Below, piece after piece: positions 19,584 to 29,379 of a stretch of 64,000 bases of DNA (position 1 is its first letter; every line of letters begins with the position of its first letter). The notes under the pieces are model-generated. The model ran no database searches, was not told where the DNA came from, and worked only from the letters and a program-made list of their open reading frames with translations. This DNA comes from HGW-17 sp964516435. GTDB lineage: Bacteria; Myxococcota_A; Polyangia; HGW-17. The position numbers and the translations under genes are program-made. Location of the stretch: positions 10,700 to 74,699 of the forward strand of contig CAZEZP010000012.1 in assembly GCA_964516435.1 (NCBI GenBank), in the 5' to 3' direction.

Positions 19584-19940
19584 GGAGCCGACCTGCAAAA
19601 CGCTCGCGCTGCGCCGACGCCCGTTCTTGCCGGACCCGCATCGGCACGGCCGGAAAGGCGCGCGACATATGGACGCACACCGTATCCCTGCCGTGCAGAA
19701 CCCGTTCCGTTTCGCGCCGGCACGACGGAATTGAAGCTGCCGGATTTTTCCGGAAATGTCAACAGATTTCTTGTCCCTTTCGGGGGGAAAGGCTGTGTGC
19801 AAAAAATGTTGGCCTTTGACACGCTGCGTCATAACTTATTGAAAACATTGAAAAATTTTTAAAATCTACGTTGATTCCAGATGAATTTTCCCCTAGGCTT
19901 CCCTGTGGCCGCGCATTCCATCGCGCATCTGGAAAACTTC
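19584..19940. other. Divergent intergenic region
   Basis: This 357-bp region lies between the PP2C gene (reverse) and a lipoprotein gene (forward). Its right half is AT-rich and contains a possible forward promoter (19816-19842). No gene or RNA was recognised. Confidence 0.5.
19816..19842 (+). promoter_or_regulatory. Possible sigma-70 promoter for the 19941 lipoprotein
   Basis: A perfect -35 TTGACA is followed by only a weak -10 (TATTGA at 15 bp spacing, or TTGAAA at 17). The AT-rich stretch downstream supports a promoter, but the -10 is poor. Confidence 0.35.
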
Positions 19941-21599
19941 ATGAAAATCATTCCCTTCCTTTCTGTTCTGCTGCTCTTCTCCCTTGCATCTCCGGCATGC
20001 GAGTCGGTCAACGACATCGTCATCGAAACGCCGCCGGAAGGCTCCTTCTTGCCCGCCGGCATGCCCGTGGAGGTGCGCGTGCATGCCAAGGAAGGTCCGC
20101 TCGTCGTCAACGGCGTGAAATACGGGGGAAAGAATGCCGCGGCGCAACTGCCTCCCGTGGACGGGCTCGGGTTCATCAAGGCCGAGAAACCGGGACAGGA
20201 ACTGTTCAGCGTCCGCTCCTACCTGCAGGGGAATTTCCGGGATCCGCACGCCTTCCACCCGGACACTGTGCAGACGCGCCTGGGAATCGAAATCATCGAG
20301 CGGCGTCCGGCGTCCTTCTCCTCCCTGTGCGAGGAGATGATGCAGGGCGAAGAACTGGTCGGCTACATGCCCAACCCCATCGTGGTGGAGACGGAAATCG
20401 CCTTCGTGCCCGTCACCATCGAGGTGACGGCGACCTCCGTCGTCGCGCACGGCATCGACGTGCAGATGCGCTTCGAAGACGGAAAACTGCTCTTCCATTC
20501 CAGATTAAGCAATGTGCAAATTTACTATCTGAGCCGCGCGGCGGGCATTTCGGGCTCCGGGCAGGCCCTGTACGAATGGATGGAGATCGACGGCGAACTG
20601 CGGCTCTCCGTGGAAGACAGCGACCTGGTGAACATGTCGGCCCGTGCTTCCGAGCCCCGCATCCAGGATGACGGAGGCATTCCCCAGGCGGCCTTCGCGC
20701 CCATCGTGGCGCGGCTCGACGAGGCCGTGCAGGAAGCCATCATCGTCACCACCCGCAACTCCTCGCGGGAAGTGTTCAACCACATGATGCGCACGCTCGT
20801 GCCCCAGGTGGCGCTGGAGTTCGACCGTCCCATCGTGCAGGCCACCCGCTCGCGCGGCATCCGCATCGACGGGGAATCCATCCATGTCGCCTACGAAACG
20901 CGGGTGGAGGCCCAGACTCCGCTGCTGGCGGGTCCGGATGCCGGCGTCCTGGAACGCTCGCACGCGGATGCGCGCCCGGAAACCGGCATGTCCATCTCGT
21001 TCGGATCCCCGCTGGTGAACCAGATCGCCTTCGCCATGTGGGATGCCGGAAACGCCGCGGGCAAGACCTACACCCGGCAGCGGCTGTACGAACTGGGCAT
21101 GGAGCGGCTCGGCGGCTATTACGAGCGGCTGAAGACCTCCACCATCGACCTGCTCCTGCCGCCCGTGCTGGAATGGGATGCGGCCGGTCCCTGGCTCGTC
21201 ATCGGCGGAATCGAAATCACCATGGAGATCGACGGCGACGAAAACACCGTGGCGCACACGGCCAGCCGTGTGCCCGTGATGTTTTCCCAGGAGGAAAACG
21301 CCATCGTGCTGCTGCGGGATCCCGCGCGCGAGGTGGAGTTTCGCGACGTCGGCTTCAACCGCATGTCCGGCATGGTGGACGCCGACAAGGTGGTGCGTCT
21401 GCTGAAAACGGCCGTTCCCGGCGTGGTTTCCGATCTCTTCTCCACGTTCCCCGTCGTGCGCATGACGGCCACCCAACTGCCCCGGCTCAACGGCGGTCCC
21501 GGCCCCCTCGTGCAGACGGTGCTGCGCTCCGTATCCGCCGAAAACGGCTTCTGGCGCCTGGACCTGGATTTCGAGCGGGTCCCGTCCACCGAGCGTTGA
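19941..21599 (+). CDS. Hypothetical large lipoprotein
   Basis: A 552-residue protein with signal LSVLLLFSLASPAC (lipobox SPAC), so it is probably anchored to a membrane by lipid. No named domain was recognised. The mature part alternates beta-rich stretches. The region LVNQIAFAMWDAGNA and the following helix resemble the tubular lipid-binding (BPI/SMP-like) pattern loosely, but this is only an impression. The ATG at 19941 is chosen over one at 19881 because it directly precedes the signal. It converges on the RCC1 gene. Confidence 0.65.
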   Translation: MKIIPFLSVLLLFSLASPACESVNDIVIETPPEGSFLPAGMPVEVRVHAKEGPLVVNGVKYGGKNAAAQLPPVDGLGFIKAEKPGQELFSVRSYLQGNFRDPHAFHPDTVQTRLGIEIIERRPASFSSLCEEMMQGEELVGYMPNPIVVETEIAFVPVTIEVTATSVVAHGIDVQMRFEDGKLLFHSRLSNVQIYYLSRAAGISGSGQALYEWMEIDGELRLSVEDSDLVNMSARASEPRIQDDGGIPQAAFAPIVARLDEAVQEAIIVTTRNSSREVFNHMMRTLVPQVALEFDRPIVQATRSRGIRIDGESIHVAYETRVEAQTPLLAGPDAGVLERSHADARPETGMSISFGSPLVNQIAFAMWDAGNAAGKTYTRQRLYELGMERLGGYYERLKTSTIDLLLPPVLEWDAAGPWLVIGGIEITMEIDGDENTVAHTASRVPVMFSQEENAIVLLRDPAREVEFRDVGFNRMSGMVDADKVVRLLKTAVPGVVSDLFSTFPVVRMTATQLPRLNGGPGPLVQTVLRSVSAENGFWRLDLDFERVPSTER

Positions 21600-21716
21600 A
21601 GCGGCGCATTCTCTTTTGCAGTTCTCTTGCGTTCCTTCATGCGGCCGGGCATGGACGATGCCCCTGCGCCCTGCCGCCTGCCGGAAGAAAATGATTTGCG
21701 TGCTCAGATCGCGTGA

Positions 21717-23309
21717 TCAGAAGGAAACGGGAGATGGCGCGCGCAGGGTGTTGTCTTCCCCGGAGGCACACTGGGAAAATGCGTTGTCGCCCCAGCAGAA
21801 AAGCCGCCCGCCATCCACGGCGCAGTTGTGGCTGAATCCGGTGCCGAACACGCTTGCGCCCGCCAGCCCCGCGACGCTGCGGGAAGAAGTGGAGAGCGGG
21901 TCGCTGGATCCATCGCCCAGTTGGCCGTATTCGTTGGAGCCCCAGCAGCCCAGCGTGCCATCTTCATAAAGCGCGCAGGTATGGGCGCCGCCGCAGCGCA
22001 CGCCGGCCACTCCCGTCGCCGTGGCGCTCACGGGGCTGTTGGAATCGGTCGTGGTCCCGTTGCCCAGTTCGCCGCTGGCGTTGGAGCCCCAGCATTTCAC
22101 CGTGGCATCCCCCAGAAGCGCGCACGTATGGAAACCGCCCGCAGACAGGGCATCCACGCCGGAAAGCCCCGCGACGGCCACGGGCGTGGTGGAATTGGGA
22201 ATGGCCGTGCCCGTGCCCAGTTGGCCCAGAGCGTTGGAGCCCCAGCATTTCACCGTGGCATCCCCCAGAAGCGCGCACGTGTGGTTTTCGGCCGCGACCA
22301 CGTCCACGGCATTGGCGATTCCCGTGACGGCCACGGGGAAGGCCGGCTGGCTCGTGGAGCCGTTGCCCAGTTTTCCGTCGAAGTTGGAGCCCCAGCAGCG
22401 CAGGGTGCCGGCCTGCTGAACCACGCAGTTGTGGTTGCGCCCGGAAGAGAGCGCCACCGCGTCGGTGATGTTGGACACGGCCACCGGCGTCGCCGACGGC
22501 GTGGTGGTCCCGTTGCCCAGTTCGCCGTAGATGTTGCCGCCCCAGCATTTGACCGTGTGGTTGGCCAGAAGCGTGCAGGTATGGTATTCGCCGGCCGATA
22601 TGGCGGCGGCGTCCGAAATCTCGGTGATGCGCACGGGCTGCGCGCTCTTCATCTCGGATGTGCCGTTGCCCAGTTGGCCAAACGTGTTGTCGCCCCAGCA
22701 CCACACGCGGCCCAGGCTGTCCAGGACGCAGGTGTGATAGTAGCCGGCGGCGATGGCCGTGATGGTGAAGCAGCCGGAAGCGTCGAGTCCGCAGTCGGCA
22801 TTGCAGGTGGGATACCCATAACCCCAGCCTTGCGCCTCGCAGGTGGCATCGCCCACGTCGTCGCCTTCACAGGCCTCGCCCGGGTCCCGCACGCCGTTGC
22901 CGCACGTGCGCACGCACACGGACGGCTGGCCAGAGCAGGACCAGCCGGGATTGACCGTGCACTGGGAAGAGCATCCGGGATCCCCGGCCGTGCCGGCATC
23001 GCAGCCTTCGCCGGGCTCCACGAAGCCGTTGCCGCATTCCGTCAGGCAGGCAGAGGCATCCAGCGTGCAGGAGGCGGTGCAGGCCAGCTCGCCGCCGGCA
23101 TGATAGCCCTCGCTGGCGCAGGTGCGCGTCCCGAAATCCGTCCCGTCGCAGGGTTCGGCGCCTTCCCGGACCCCATTGCCGCAAACGGCATTCGTATTGT
23201 TGCTGTTATTATTGTTTTCCTGCTTTTTCCCACCTCCATCATCACAAGCAGAAATTGCAATCAAAGAAAACGAAAATAATAAAATTTGAAAACGACGAAT
23301 CGACTGCAT
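21717..23309 (-). CDS. Lipoprotein with Cys-rich repeats and a seven-bladed RCC1 propeller
   Basis: This 530-residue lipoprotein has signal FSLIAISAC (lipobox ISAC), an Asn-rich linker, then three Cys-rich repeats of the myxobacterial type starting CGNG (CGNGVREGAEPCD, CGNGFVEPGEGCD, CGNGVRDPGEACE). Seven RCC1-type blades follow, each about 51 residues with CWG-x-N-x-x-G-x-LG-x-G cores. Seven blades make a closed beta-propeller, so it is probably a surface binding protein rather than a nucleotide-exchange factor. A strong GAGGAGG lies before the ATG. Two blades share 50 identical bases 153 bp apart, a sign of recent blade duplication or gene conversion. Confidence 0.85.
   Translation of the reverse strand: MQSIRRFQILLFSFSLIAISACDDGGGKKQENNNNSNNTNAVCGNGVREGAEPCDGTDFGTRTCASEGYHAGGELACTASCTLDASACLTECGNGFVEPGEGCDAGTAGDPGCSSQCTVNPGWSCSGQPSVCVRTCGNGVRDPGEACEGDDVGDATCEAQGWGYGYPTCNADCGLDASGCFTITAIAAGYYHTCVLDSLGRVWCWGDNTFGQLGNGTSEMKSAQPVRITEISDAAAISAGEYHTCTLLANHTVKCWGGNIYGELGNGTTTPSATPVAVSNITDAVALSSGRNHNCVVQQAGTLRCWGSNFDGKLGNGSTSQPAFPVAVTGIANAVDVVAAENHTCALLGDATVKCWGSNALGQLGTGTAIPNSTTPVAVAGLSGVDALSAGGFHTCALLGDATVKCWGSNASGELGNGTTTDSNSPVSATATGVAGVRCGGAHTCALYEDGTLGCWGSNEYGQLGDGSSDPLSTSSRSVAGLAGASVFGTGFSHNCAVDGGRLFCWGDNAFSQCASGEDNTLRAPSPVSF
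22078..22280. repeat. 50-bp identical direct repeat within RCC1 gene
   Basis: Positions 22078-22127 and 22231-22280 are identical and 153 bp apart, exactly one 51-codon blade. They encode the same TCALLGDATVKCWGSNA segment on the minus strand. Confidence 0.85.
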
Positions 23310-23660
23310 GATTTCCTCCTCGAGAAAGCCAAAGCCAAAATATGCTTTTTCGCGCGAGCACCCTACCATGGCCAAACAAAAACGCAAGATTTTTTGCGCT
23401 GGGAGTTGGGAAGCGGCAGGAAAAGGCGGGGGAGCAAAGCAAAAAATTTTTCCGGTTTTTCACTTTTTTTCATGCTTTTTCCGTTTCGCCTGCTATATTC
23501 GCAGCGCCTCGCACGGGCAGTTCCGGTTGGTGCCCGTCGTTCTCCTGCATTCTTTCATGGTGATTGCTGTGGGTGAAAATTCGATGAGGCGCCCCTTCGA
23601 CCGGGCCGGAAGATTCCGGAAAGGGGCGCACCCGGGAAGCATCCCGGAGAAAGAGTATCC
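23310..23660. other. Divergent intergenic region / long rhlE leader
   Basis: This 351-bp region lies between the RCC1 lipoprotein (reverse) and rhlE (forward). The middle is rich in A and T tracts (A6-T5 near 23441-23451) and carries a TATATT hexamer near 23492 without a good -35. A leader of more than 100 bases before rhlE is likely; no gene was recognised. Confidence 0.45.
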
Positions 23661-24971
<1,311 letters not shown>

Positions 24972-24992
24972 TTTTTGGATCTTTTTATCTTG

Positions 24993-25017
24993 CCAATTAT
25001 GCAAATTGGTCTATTCC
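24993..25017. promoter_or_regulatory. Candidate GntR operator, distal site
   Basis: CCAATT-N5-AATTGG (24993-25009) overlaps TTGGTCTATTCC (25006-25017). The 12-mer recurs in inverted orientation with one difference at 25072-25083 inside the promoter, which suggests paired binding sites. Confidence 0.5.
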
Positions 25018-25060
25018 AAGAATGAGTTCACATGAATTTCGCTGTGAAAAGAAAAAAGAT

Positions 25061-25089
25061 TTGACAAAAAAGGAATAGTCCAATAGAAC
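25061..25089 (+). promoter_or_regulatory. gntR-glm operon promoter with proximal operator
   Basis: -35 TTGACA (25061-25066) and -10 TAGAAC (25084-25089) are 17 bp apart. The spacer contains GGAATAGTCCAA (25072-25083), the reverse complement of TTGGACTATTCC. Only seven bases separate the -10 from the ATG, and there is no ribosome-binding site, so the mRNA may be leaderless. Confidence 0.72.
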
Positions 25090-25096
25090 GCACAGC

Positions 25097-26080
25097 ATGA
25101 CGTTGCCGCTGGTGATCGACCCGCATTCCACCATTCCCATCTACGCGCAGATCGTGGAACAAATCGAAGGGCTCGTGAAGAAGGGGCTGCTCTCTCCGGG
25201 CGACCGGCTGCCGCCGGAACGGGATCTGGCGCGGCAACTGGTGGTGGCCCGGGGCACGGTCAAGAAGGCGTACGACGAACTGGCACGCAAGCAGTTGGTG
25301 GAAGGCACCCAGGGACGGGGCACGTTCATCTCGCACACGCGGCCGGATGCGGCCGGCGACCGCCGCCAGCGGGCGCTGGGCGCGATTTCACGGGCCATCG
25401 ACACCTGCGAGGACCTGGGGTTCACCCCGCGCGAAATCCTGCCGTGGTTCCAGTTGCTGGTGCACCAGCGCTCGGAGGTGCGCGCCCGGGTGAACGCCCT
25501 GGCCCTGGATTGCAACCCCGAGGCGCTTTCGGCCTTTTCCGCCCACCTGCAGGACCAGTTGGGCATTTCCATCCATGGAAGACTGCTTTCGGAACTGTTC
25601 GCCAGCGTGGTTCCGGCCCAGGTCTGCGAACCCTACGACCTGGTGATCGTGCCTGCCACGCACTTCGACGAGGTTTCCGGCGTGCTGGAGCCCGTGCGCG
25701 AAAAACTCGTGCAGGTGGCGCTGGCGCCCTCCTATGCCACGATCGCGCGCCTGGGCGGGCTGGGAGATGCCCTGAAGGCGGCCGTCGCTGCCGAAAGCGA
25801 ACGCTTCCACGAAATCGTGGCGTACTGGCTGCGGCAACTGGCGGGCCGCCAGAATCCCCCCGTCCGGCTCCCCCTGGGCGAAGTGGAATCCTTCGACCTC
25901 GCATCGGTGCAGGTGCTCATCCTGCCGCCGGGACAGCGCCGGCTGGCCGAGCACCTGGCCGGTAAGGCATCCGGGCTGGGCGTCCAGATCATTTCCTTCG
26001 AGTACCAGGTGGAGCAGGGATCCGTCATCCACCTGCAGTCCCTGGTCAAACACATCGTGCAGCAGAGGTTGGATTCATGA
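25097..26080 (+). CDS. GntR-family transcriptional regulator of the glutamate mutase operon
   Basis: This 327-residue protein has an N-terminal winged helix (about residues 10-75: IPIYAQIVEQIEGLV, LPPERDLARQLVVARGTVKKAYDEL, GRGTF), the GntR signature. The C-terminal 240 residues match neither UTRA nor FCD patterns that I know. They contain alternating strands and helices (YDLVIVPATHFDEV), possibly a ligand-sensing domain. The stop overlaps the glmS start as ATGA, so it is translationally coupled to the pathway genes and probably controls them. No ribosome-binding site precedes its own ATG. Confidence 0.85.
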   Translation: MTLPLVIDPHSTIPIYAQIVEQIEGLVKKGLLSPGDRLPPERDLARQLVVARGTVKKAYDELARKQLVEGTQGRGTFISHTRPDAAGDRRQRALGAISRAIDTCEDLGFTPREILPWFQLLVHQRSEVRARVNALALDCNPEALSAFSAHLQDQLGISIHGRLLSELFASVVPAQVCEPYDLVIVPATHFDEVSGVLEPVREKLVQVALAPSYATIARLGGLGDALKAAVAAESERFHEIVAYWLRQLAGRQNPPVRLPLGEVESFDLASVQVLILPPGQRRLAEHLAGKASGLGVQIISFEYQVEQGSVIHLQSLVKHIVQQRLDS

Positions 26081-26505
26081 ATGCGCATACCATCGTGACC
26101 GGCGTCATCGGCGCGGACTGCCACGCCGTGGGCAACAAGATCCTGGAGGCCTTCTTCACACAGGAAGGCTTCAAGGTCGTGAATTTGGGCGTCATGGTGT
26201 CCCAGGACGAATTCATCGATGCGGCCATCGAGACGCAGGCCGCGGCCATCCTGGTCTCCTCGCTCTACGGCCATGGGGAAATCGACTGCGCCGGGCTGCG
26301 CGAGCGCTGCATCGAGCGCGGCCTTGCGGACATCATCCTCTATGTCGGCGGCAACCTCGTGGTGGGCAAGACGGACTTCGAGGAAGTCCGGCGCAAGTTC
26401 GAGTCCATGGGCTACGACCGCGTGTTCCCCCCCACGGTAGACCTGCATGAAGTGGCCCGCCTCCTGCGCGCGGACATCGAGGCGCGCCAGCAGCGGAAGG
26501 GGTAA
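26077..26505 (+). CDS. glmS: Methylaspartate (glutamate) mutase, B12-binding subunit S
   Basis: This 142-residue cobalamin-binding subunit binds adenosylcobalamin and, with GlmE, isomerises L-glutamate to (2S,3S)-3-methylaspartate. The DxHxxG motif that supplies the lower-axial histidine is GADCHAVGNKI near residue 13. SSLYGHGE and the YVGGNL glycine loop complete the Rossmann-like fold. Length and motif spacing match the family. It overlaps the regulator gene by four bases and is followed three bases later by glmL. It is not glucosamine-6-phosphate synthase, which shares the gene symbol. Confidence 0.96.
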   Translation: MNAHTIVTGVIGADCHAVGNKILEAFFTQEGFKVVNLGVMVSQDEFIDAAIETQAAAILVSSLYGHGEIDCAGLRERCIERGLADIILYVGGNLVVGKTDFEEVRRKFESMGYDRVFPPTVDLHEVARLLRADIEARQQRKG

Positions 26506-26508
26506 GAC

Positions 26509-27918
26509 ATGCGCATCATCGCCGTGGACGTGGGGTCCACGTGGACCAAGGGTGCGCTCTTCGAAACGCAGGAGGATTCCCTGCGTCTGATGGCGCGGGC
26601 GCAGACGCCCACCACGGAGCATCTGCCGGACGGCTTCCGTGATGTCCACGACCGCCTGCAGGCGGCCAATGACGCAGCCGGATCCATGGAAAAACCGGCT
26701 GTGGCGTGGTCCTCCTCGGCGCACGGCGGGCTGGCCGTGGCCGCCGTCGGCCTCGTGCCGGACTGGACGCTCTCTGCGGCGCGGGCGGCGGCGCTTTCGG
26801 CGGGCGCCCGGATCACGGGCGTGTTCGCATATGAACTGACCGACGGCGACGTCGCGCGCATCAATTCCGAACGGCCCGACATCGTGTTGCTCACGGGCGG
26901 CACCGATGGCGGCAACAAGACGGTGATCCTGCACAACGCGCGCAAACTGCGCTCCCTGCAGCCGGAAATCGCCATCGTGTACGCCGGCAACCGGGAAGTG
27001 GCCCAGGAAGCCGAAAAAATCCTGGAAGGCCATCCGCTGGCCGTAGCCGGAAACGTGCTTCCGGAATTGCGGGAACCCGCGCCCGAGAGCGCCCGGGAAG
27101 CCATCCGGCGCGTGTTCCTGGAGCGCATCGTGGAAGGCAAGGGCCTCTCCGAAATCGTGGCCATGACGGGTTCTTTCCCCGTGCCCACGCCGCGGGCCAT
27201 GCTGGAATACGTGCAGGCCGTGGGGGAGAGCGGTCGGCTGGGCCGTTTCCTGTGCATCGATATGGGCGGGGCCACCACGGACGTCTATTCGCACGGCGTC
27301 CCCACGCCCGAGGAGGAGGCCGTGCTCGCTTCCGGCCTGCCCGAACCCGTGACGAAACGCACGGTGGAAGGGGACCTGGGCATGCGGATTTCGGCTCCGG
27401 CCGTGCTGCAGGGCGCGCCCATGTTCGTGGAGCGCCTGCTTCGCGCCCACGATGTGCCGGAAGCGGAACTGGCGGGATGGATCCAGGCGGTGAATGCCGC
27501 ACCGGCCCGGTTGCCCCGAACGCCGCGGGAGCGGCTCCTCGACGAGTTGCTGGCGCAGGCATGCACGGGCCAGGCCGTGGCGCGCCACGCAGGCCGCATG
27601 GAGATCGCCTACACGGTGCATGGGCCGCTGGAAATCCGGAAAGGCAAGGATTTCCGGAGATTTTCCACGCTGGTGTGCAGTGGCGGATTCCTCTCGCGCG
27701 GATACGATCCGCGCCCGGCGCTGCGGATTCTGCCGTTCGACGAACGCGGGCGCATCGTGCTGGCGCCCATCGTCGAGCGTGTTCTGTATGATCGGGACTA
27801 TCTCTGGCCGCTCCTGGCCAACGCCTGGCGCCTGGCCCCCGGGGAAGCCGTGAATGCGGGGATCGCGGCGCTGCAGGAAAAAAATTCGAACGAAGACGAC
27901 GGACATCCGGAGAACTGA
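26509..27918 (+). CDS. glmL: Glutamate mutase accessory ATPase GlmL (MutL)
   Basis: This 469-residue ASKHA-fold protein has phosphate loop DVGSTWTKGALFE at the N-terminus, LLTGGTDGGNK in the middle and DMGGATTDVYSHG as the second phosphate loop. GlmL proteins are encoded between the S and E subunits of glutamate mutase and are thought to reactivate or protect the enzyme by exchanging damaged cobalamin. The order S-L-E seen here matches clostridial operons. AAGGGG precedes the ATG three bases after glmS. It should not be confused with the mismatch-repair protein MutL. Confidence 0.94.
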   Translation: MRIIAVDVGSTWTKGALFETQEDSLRLMARAQTPTTEHLPDGFRDVHDRLQAANDAAGSMEKPAVAWSSSAHGGLAVAAVGLVPDWTLSAARAAALSAGARITGVFAYELTDGDVARINSERPDIVLLTGGTDGGNKTVILHNARKLRSLQPEIAIVYAGNREVAQEAEKILEGHPLAVAGNVLPELREPAPESAREAIRRVFLERIVEGKGLSEIVAMTGSFPVPTPRAMLEYVQAVGESGRLGRFLCIDMGGATTDVYSHGVPTPEEEAVLASGLPEPVTKRTVEGDLGMRISAPAVLQGAPMFVERLLRAHDVPEAELAGWIQAVNAAPARLPRTPRERLLDELLAQACTGQAVARHAGRMEIAYTVHGPLEIRKGKDFRRFSTLVCSGGFLSRGYDPRPALRILPFDERGRIVLAPIVERVLYDRDYLWPLLANAWRLAPGEAVNAGIAALQEKNSNEDDGHPEN

Positions 27919-27921
27919 ACC

Positions 27922-29370
27922 ATGAAGGACGAATCGACGAAGAAAATGACCGAGGAACGGTTCTGGACCCAGCGCGAGCAGGTGCTGGCCTCCTGGCCCA
28001 CGGGAAAGGACGTGGACCTGGAGGAGGCGTTCGCGTTCCACCGCCGACTGCCCATGGAAAAACGCTTTCCCGAGGCGCTGGATGCCGCGGTGCGGGAAAA
28101 GCGCGTGCTGCTGCAGCCGCGCGCCGGCGTGGCGCTCCTCGAGGAGCACATCGCACTGCTGCAGATGCTGGCCCGCGAAGCGGACGTGCTGCCCACCACC
28201 ATCGACGCCTACACGCGCCAGAACCGCTATGAGGAGGCGGAAAAGGGCATCGAGAAGAGCCGCCAGGCGGGACACAGCCTGCTCAACGGCTTCCCCGCCG
28301 TCAACCACGGGGTGGCGGCCTGCCGGCAGATCATCGAGCGCGTTCCCAAACCGGTGCAGGTGCGCCACGGCACGCCCGACGCCCGCCTGCTGGCCGAAAT
28401 CACGCTGGCGGCCGGCTTCACCTCGTTCGAGGGAGGCGGCATCTCCTACAACATCCCGTACGCCAAGAAGGTGCCCCTGGAGAAGAGCATCGCCGACTGG
28501 CAGTACGTGGACCGGCTGGTGGGCAAGTACGAGGAGGCCGGCATCCGCATCAACCGCGAGCCCTTCGGCCCGCTCTCGGGCACGCTCGTGCCGCCGTTCA
28601 TGAGCCATGCCGTGGCCATCATCGAGGGCATCCTGGCCCTCGAGCAGGGCGTGCGCTCGATTACACTGGGATACGGCCAGGCGGGCAACCTCATCCAGGA
28701 CGTGGCGGCCATCTTCAGCCTGCGCCAACTGGCCACCAAGTGGTTTGCCGAGGAAGGCTTCGAGGACTACCAGTTGTCCACGGTGTTCCACCAGTGGATG
28801 GGCGGCTTCCCGGAGGACGAGAGCAAGGCGTTCGCGGTCATCGCCTGGGGCGGCGCCGTGGCGGCGCTCTCCGGGGCCACCAAGGTCATCGTCAAGACGC
28901 CGCACGAGGCTTCCGGCATCCCCACGGGCGAGGCCAACCTGCAGGGCATCCTGGCCACGCGCCAGATCACGAGCATGCTTTTGGACCAGCAGACGAGCCT
29001 TCTTCCTCTGATCCAGGCCGAGGCCGAGCGCATCCGGGAATCGACGGAACACGTGCTGCGGGCGGTGAAGAAGATCGGCGAGGGCGACTGGGCCACGGGA
29101 ACCGTGCGGGCCTTTGCCGCCGGCATCCTCGACGTGCCATTCGCACCGTCCATCCACAACAAGGGGAAAATGCTGCCGGTGCGCGACAACGAGGGGGCCA
29201 TCCGGCTCTTCGACGTGGGGCAGGTGCCGCTTCCCGACGACATCCGAGCGTTCCACGCGGCCAAGGTGCGGGAGCGCGCGCAGGCCGAAGGGCGCGAGCC
29301 CTGCTTCCAGATGGTCATCGACGACATCTACGCCATTTCCAAGGGCCGCCTGGTGGGGCGCCCGCGATAG
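27922..29370 (+). CDS. glmE: Methylaspartate (glutamate) mutase, catalytic subunit E
   Basis: This 482-residue TIM-barrel subunit performs the carbon-skeleton rearrangement of glutamate with GlmS-bound adenosylcobalamin. Conserved stretches include HSLLNGFPAVNHG, QVRHGTPDARLL, EGGGISYNIPYAK, FGPLSGTLVPP and LGYGQAGNLIQDVAA. Length equals the usual 480-485. It follows glmL by three bases and precedes mal by nine. No frameshift or missing segment is visible, so the enzyme should be complete. Confidence 0.96.
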   Translation: MKDESTKKMTEERFWTQREQVLASWPTGKDVDLEEAFAFHRRLPMEKRFPEALDAAVREKRVLLQPRAGVALLEEHIALLQMLAREADVLPTTIDAYTRQNRYEEAEKGIEKSRQAGHSLLNGFPAVNHGVAACRQIIERVPKPVQVRHGTPDARLLAEITLAAGFTSFEGGGISYNIPYAKKVPLEKSIADWQYVDRLVGKYEEAGIRINREPFGPLSGTLVPPFMSHAVAIIEGILALEQGVRSITLGYGQAGNLIQDVAAIFSLRQLATKWFAEEGFEDYQLSTVFHQWMGGFPEDESKAFAVIAWGGAVAALSGATKVIVKTPHEASGIPTGEANLQGILATRQITSMLLDQQTSLLPLIQAEAERIRESTEHVLRAVKKIGEGDWATGTVRAFAAGILDVPFAPSIHNKGKMLPVRDNEGAIRLFDVGQVPLPDDIRAFHAAKVRERAQAEGREPCFQMVIDDIYAISKGRLVGRPR

Positions 29371-29379
29371 GAACTCGCC

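Noticed and set aside
26077..26505. glmS as glucosamine-6-phosphate synthase and glmL as mismatch-repair MutL
   Set aside because: The DxHxxG cobalamin motif and the neighbouring glmE and mal identify the glutamate mutase system.
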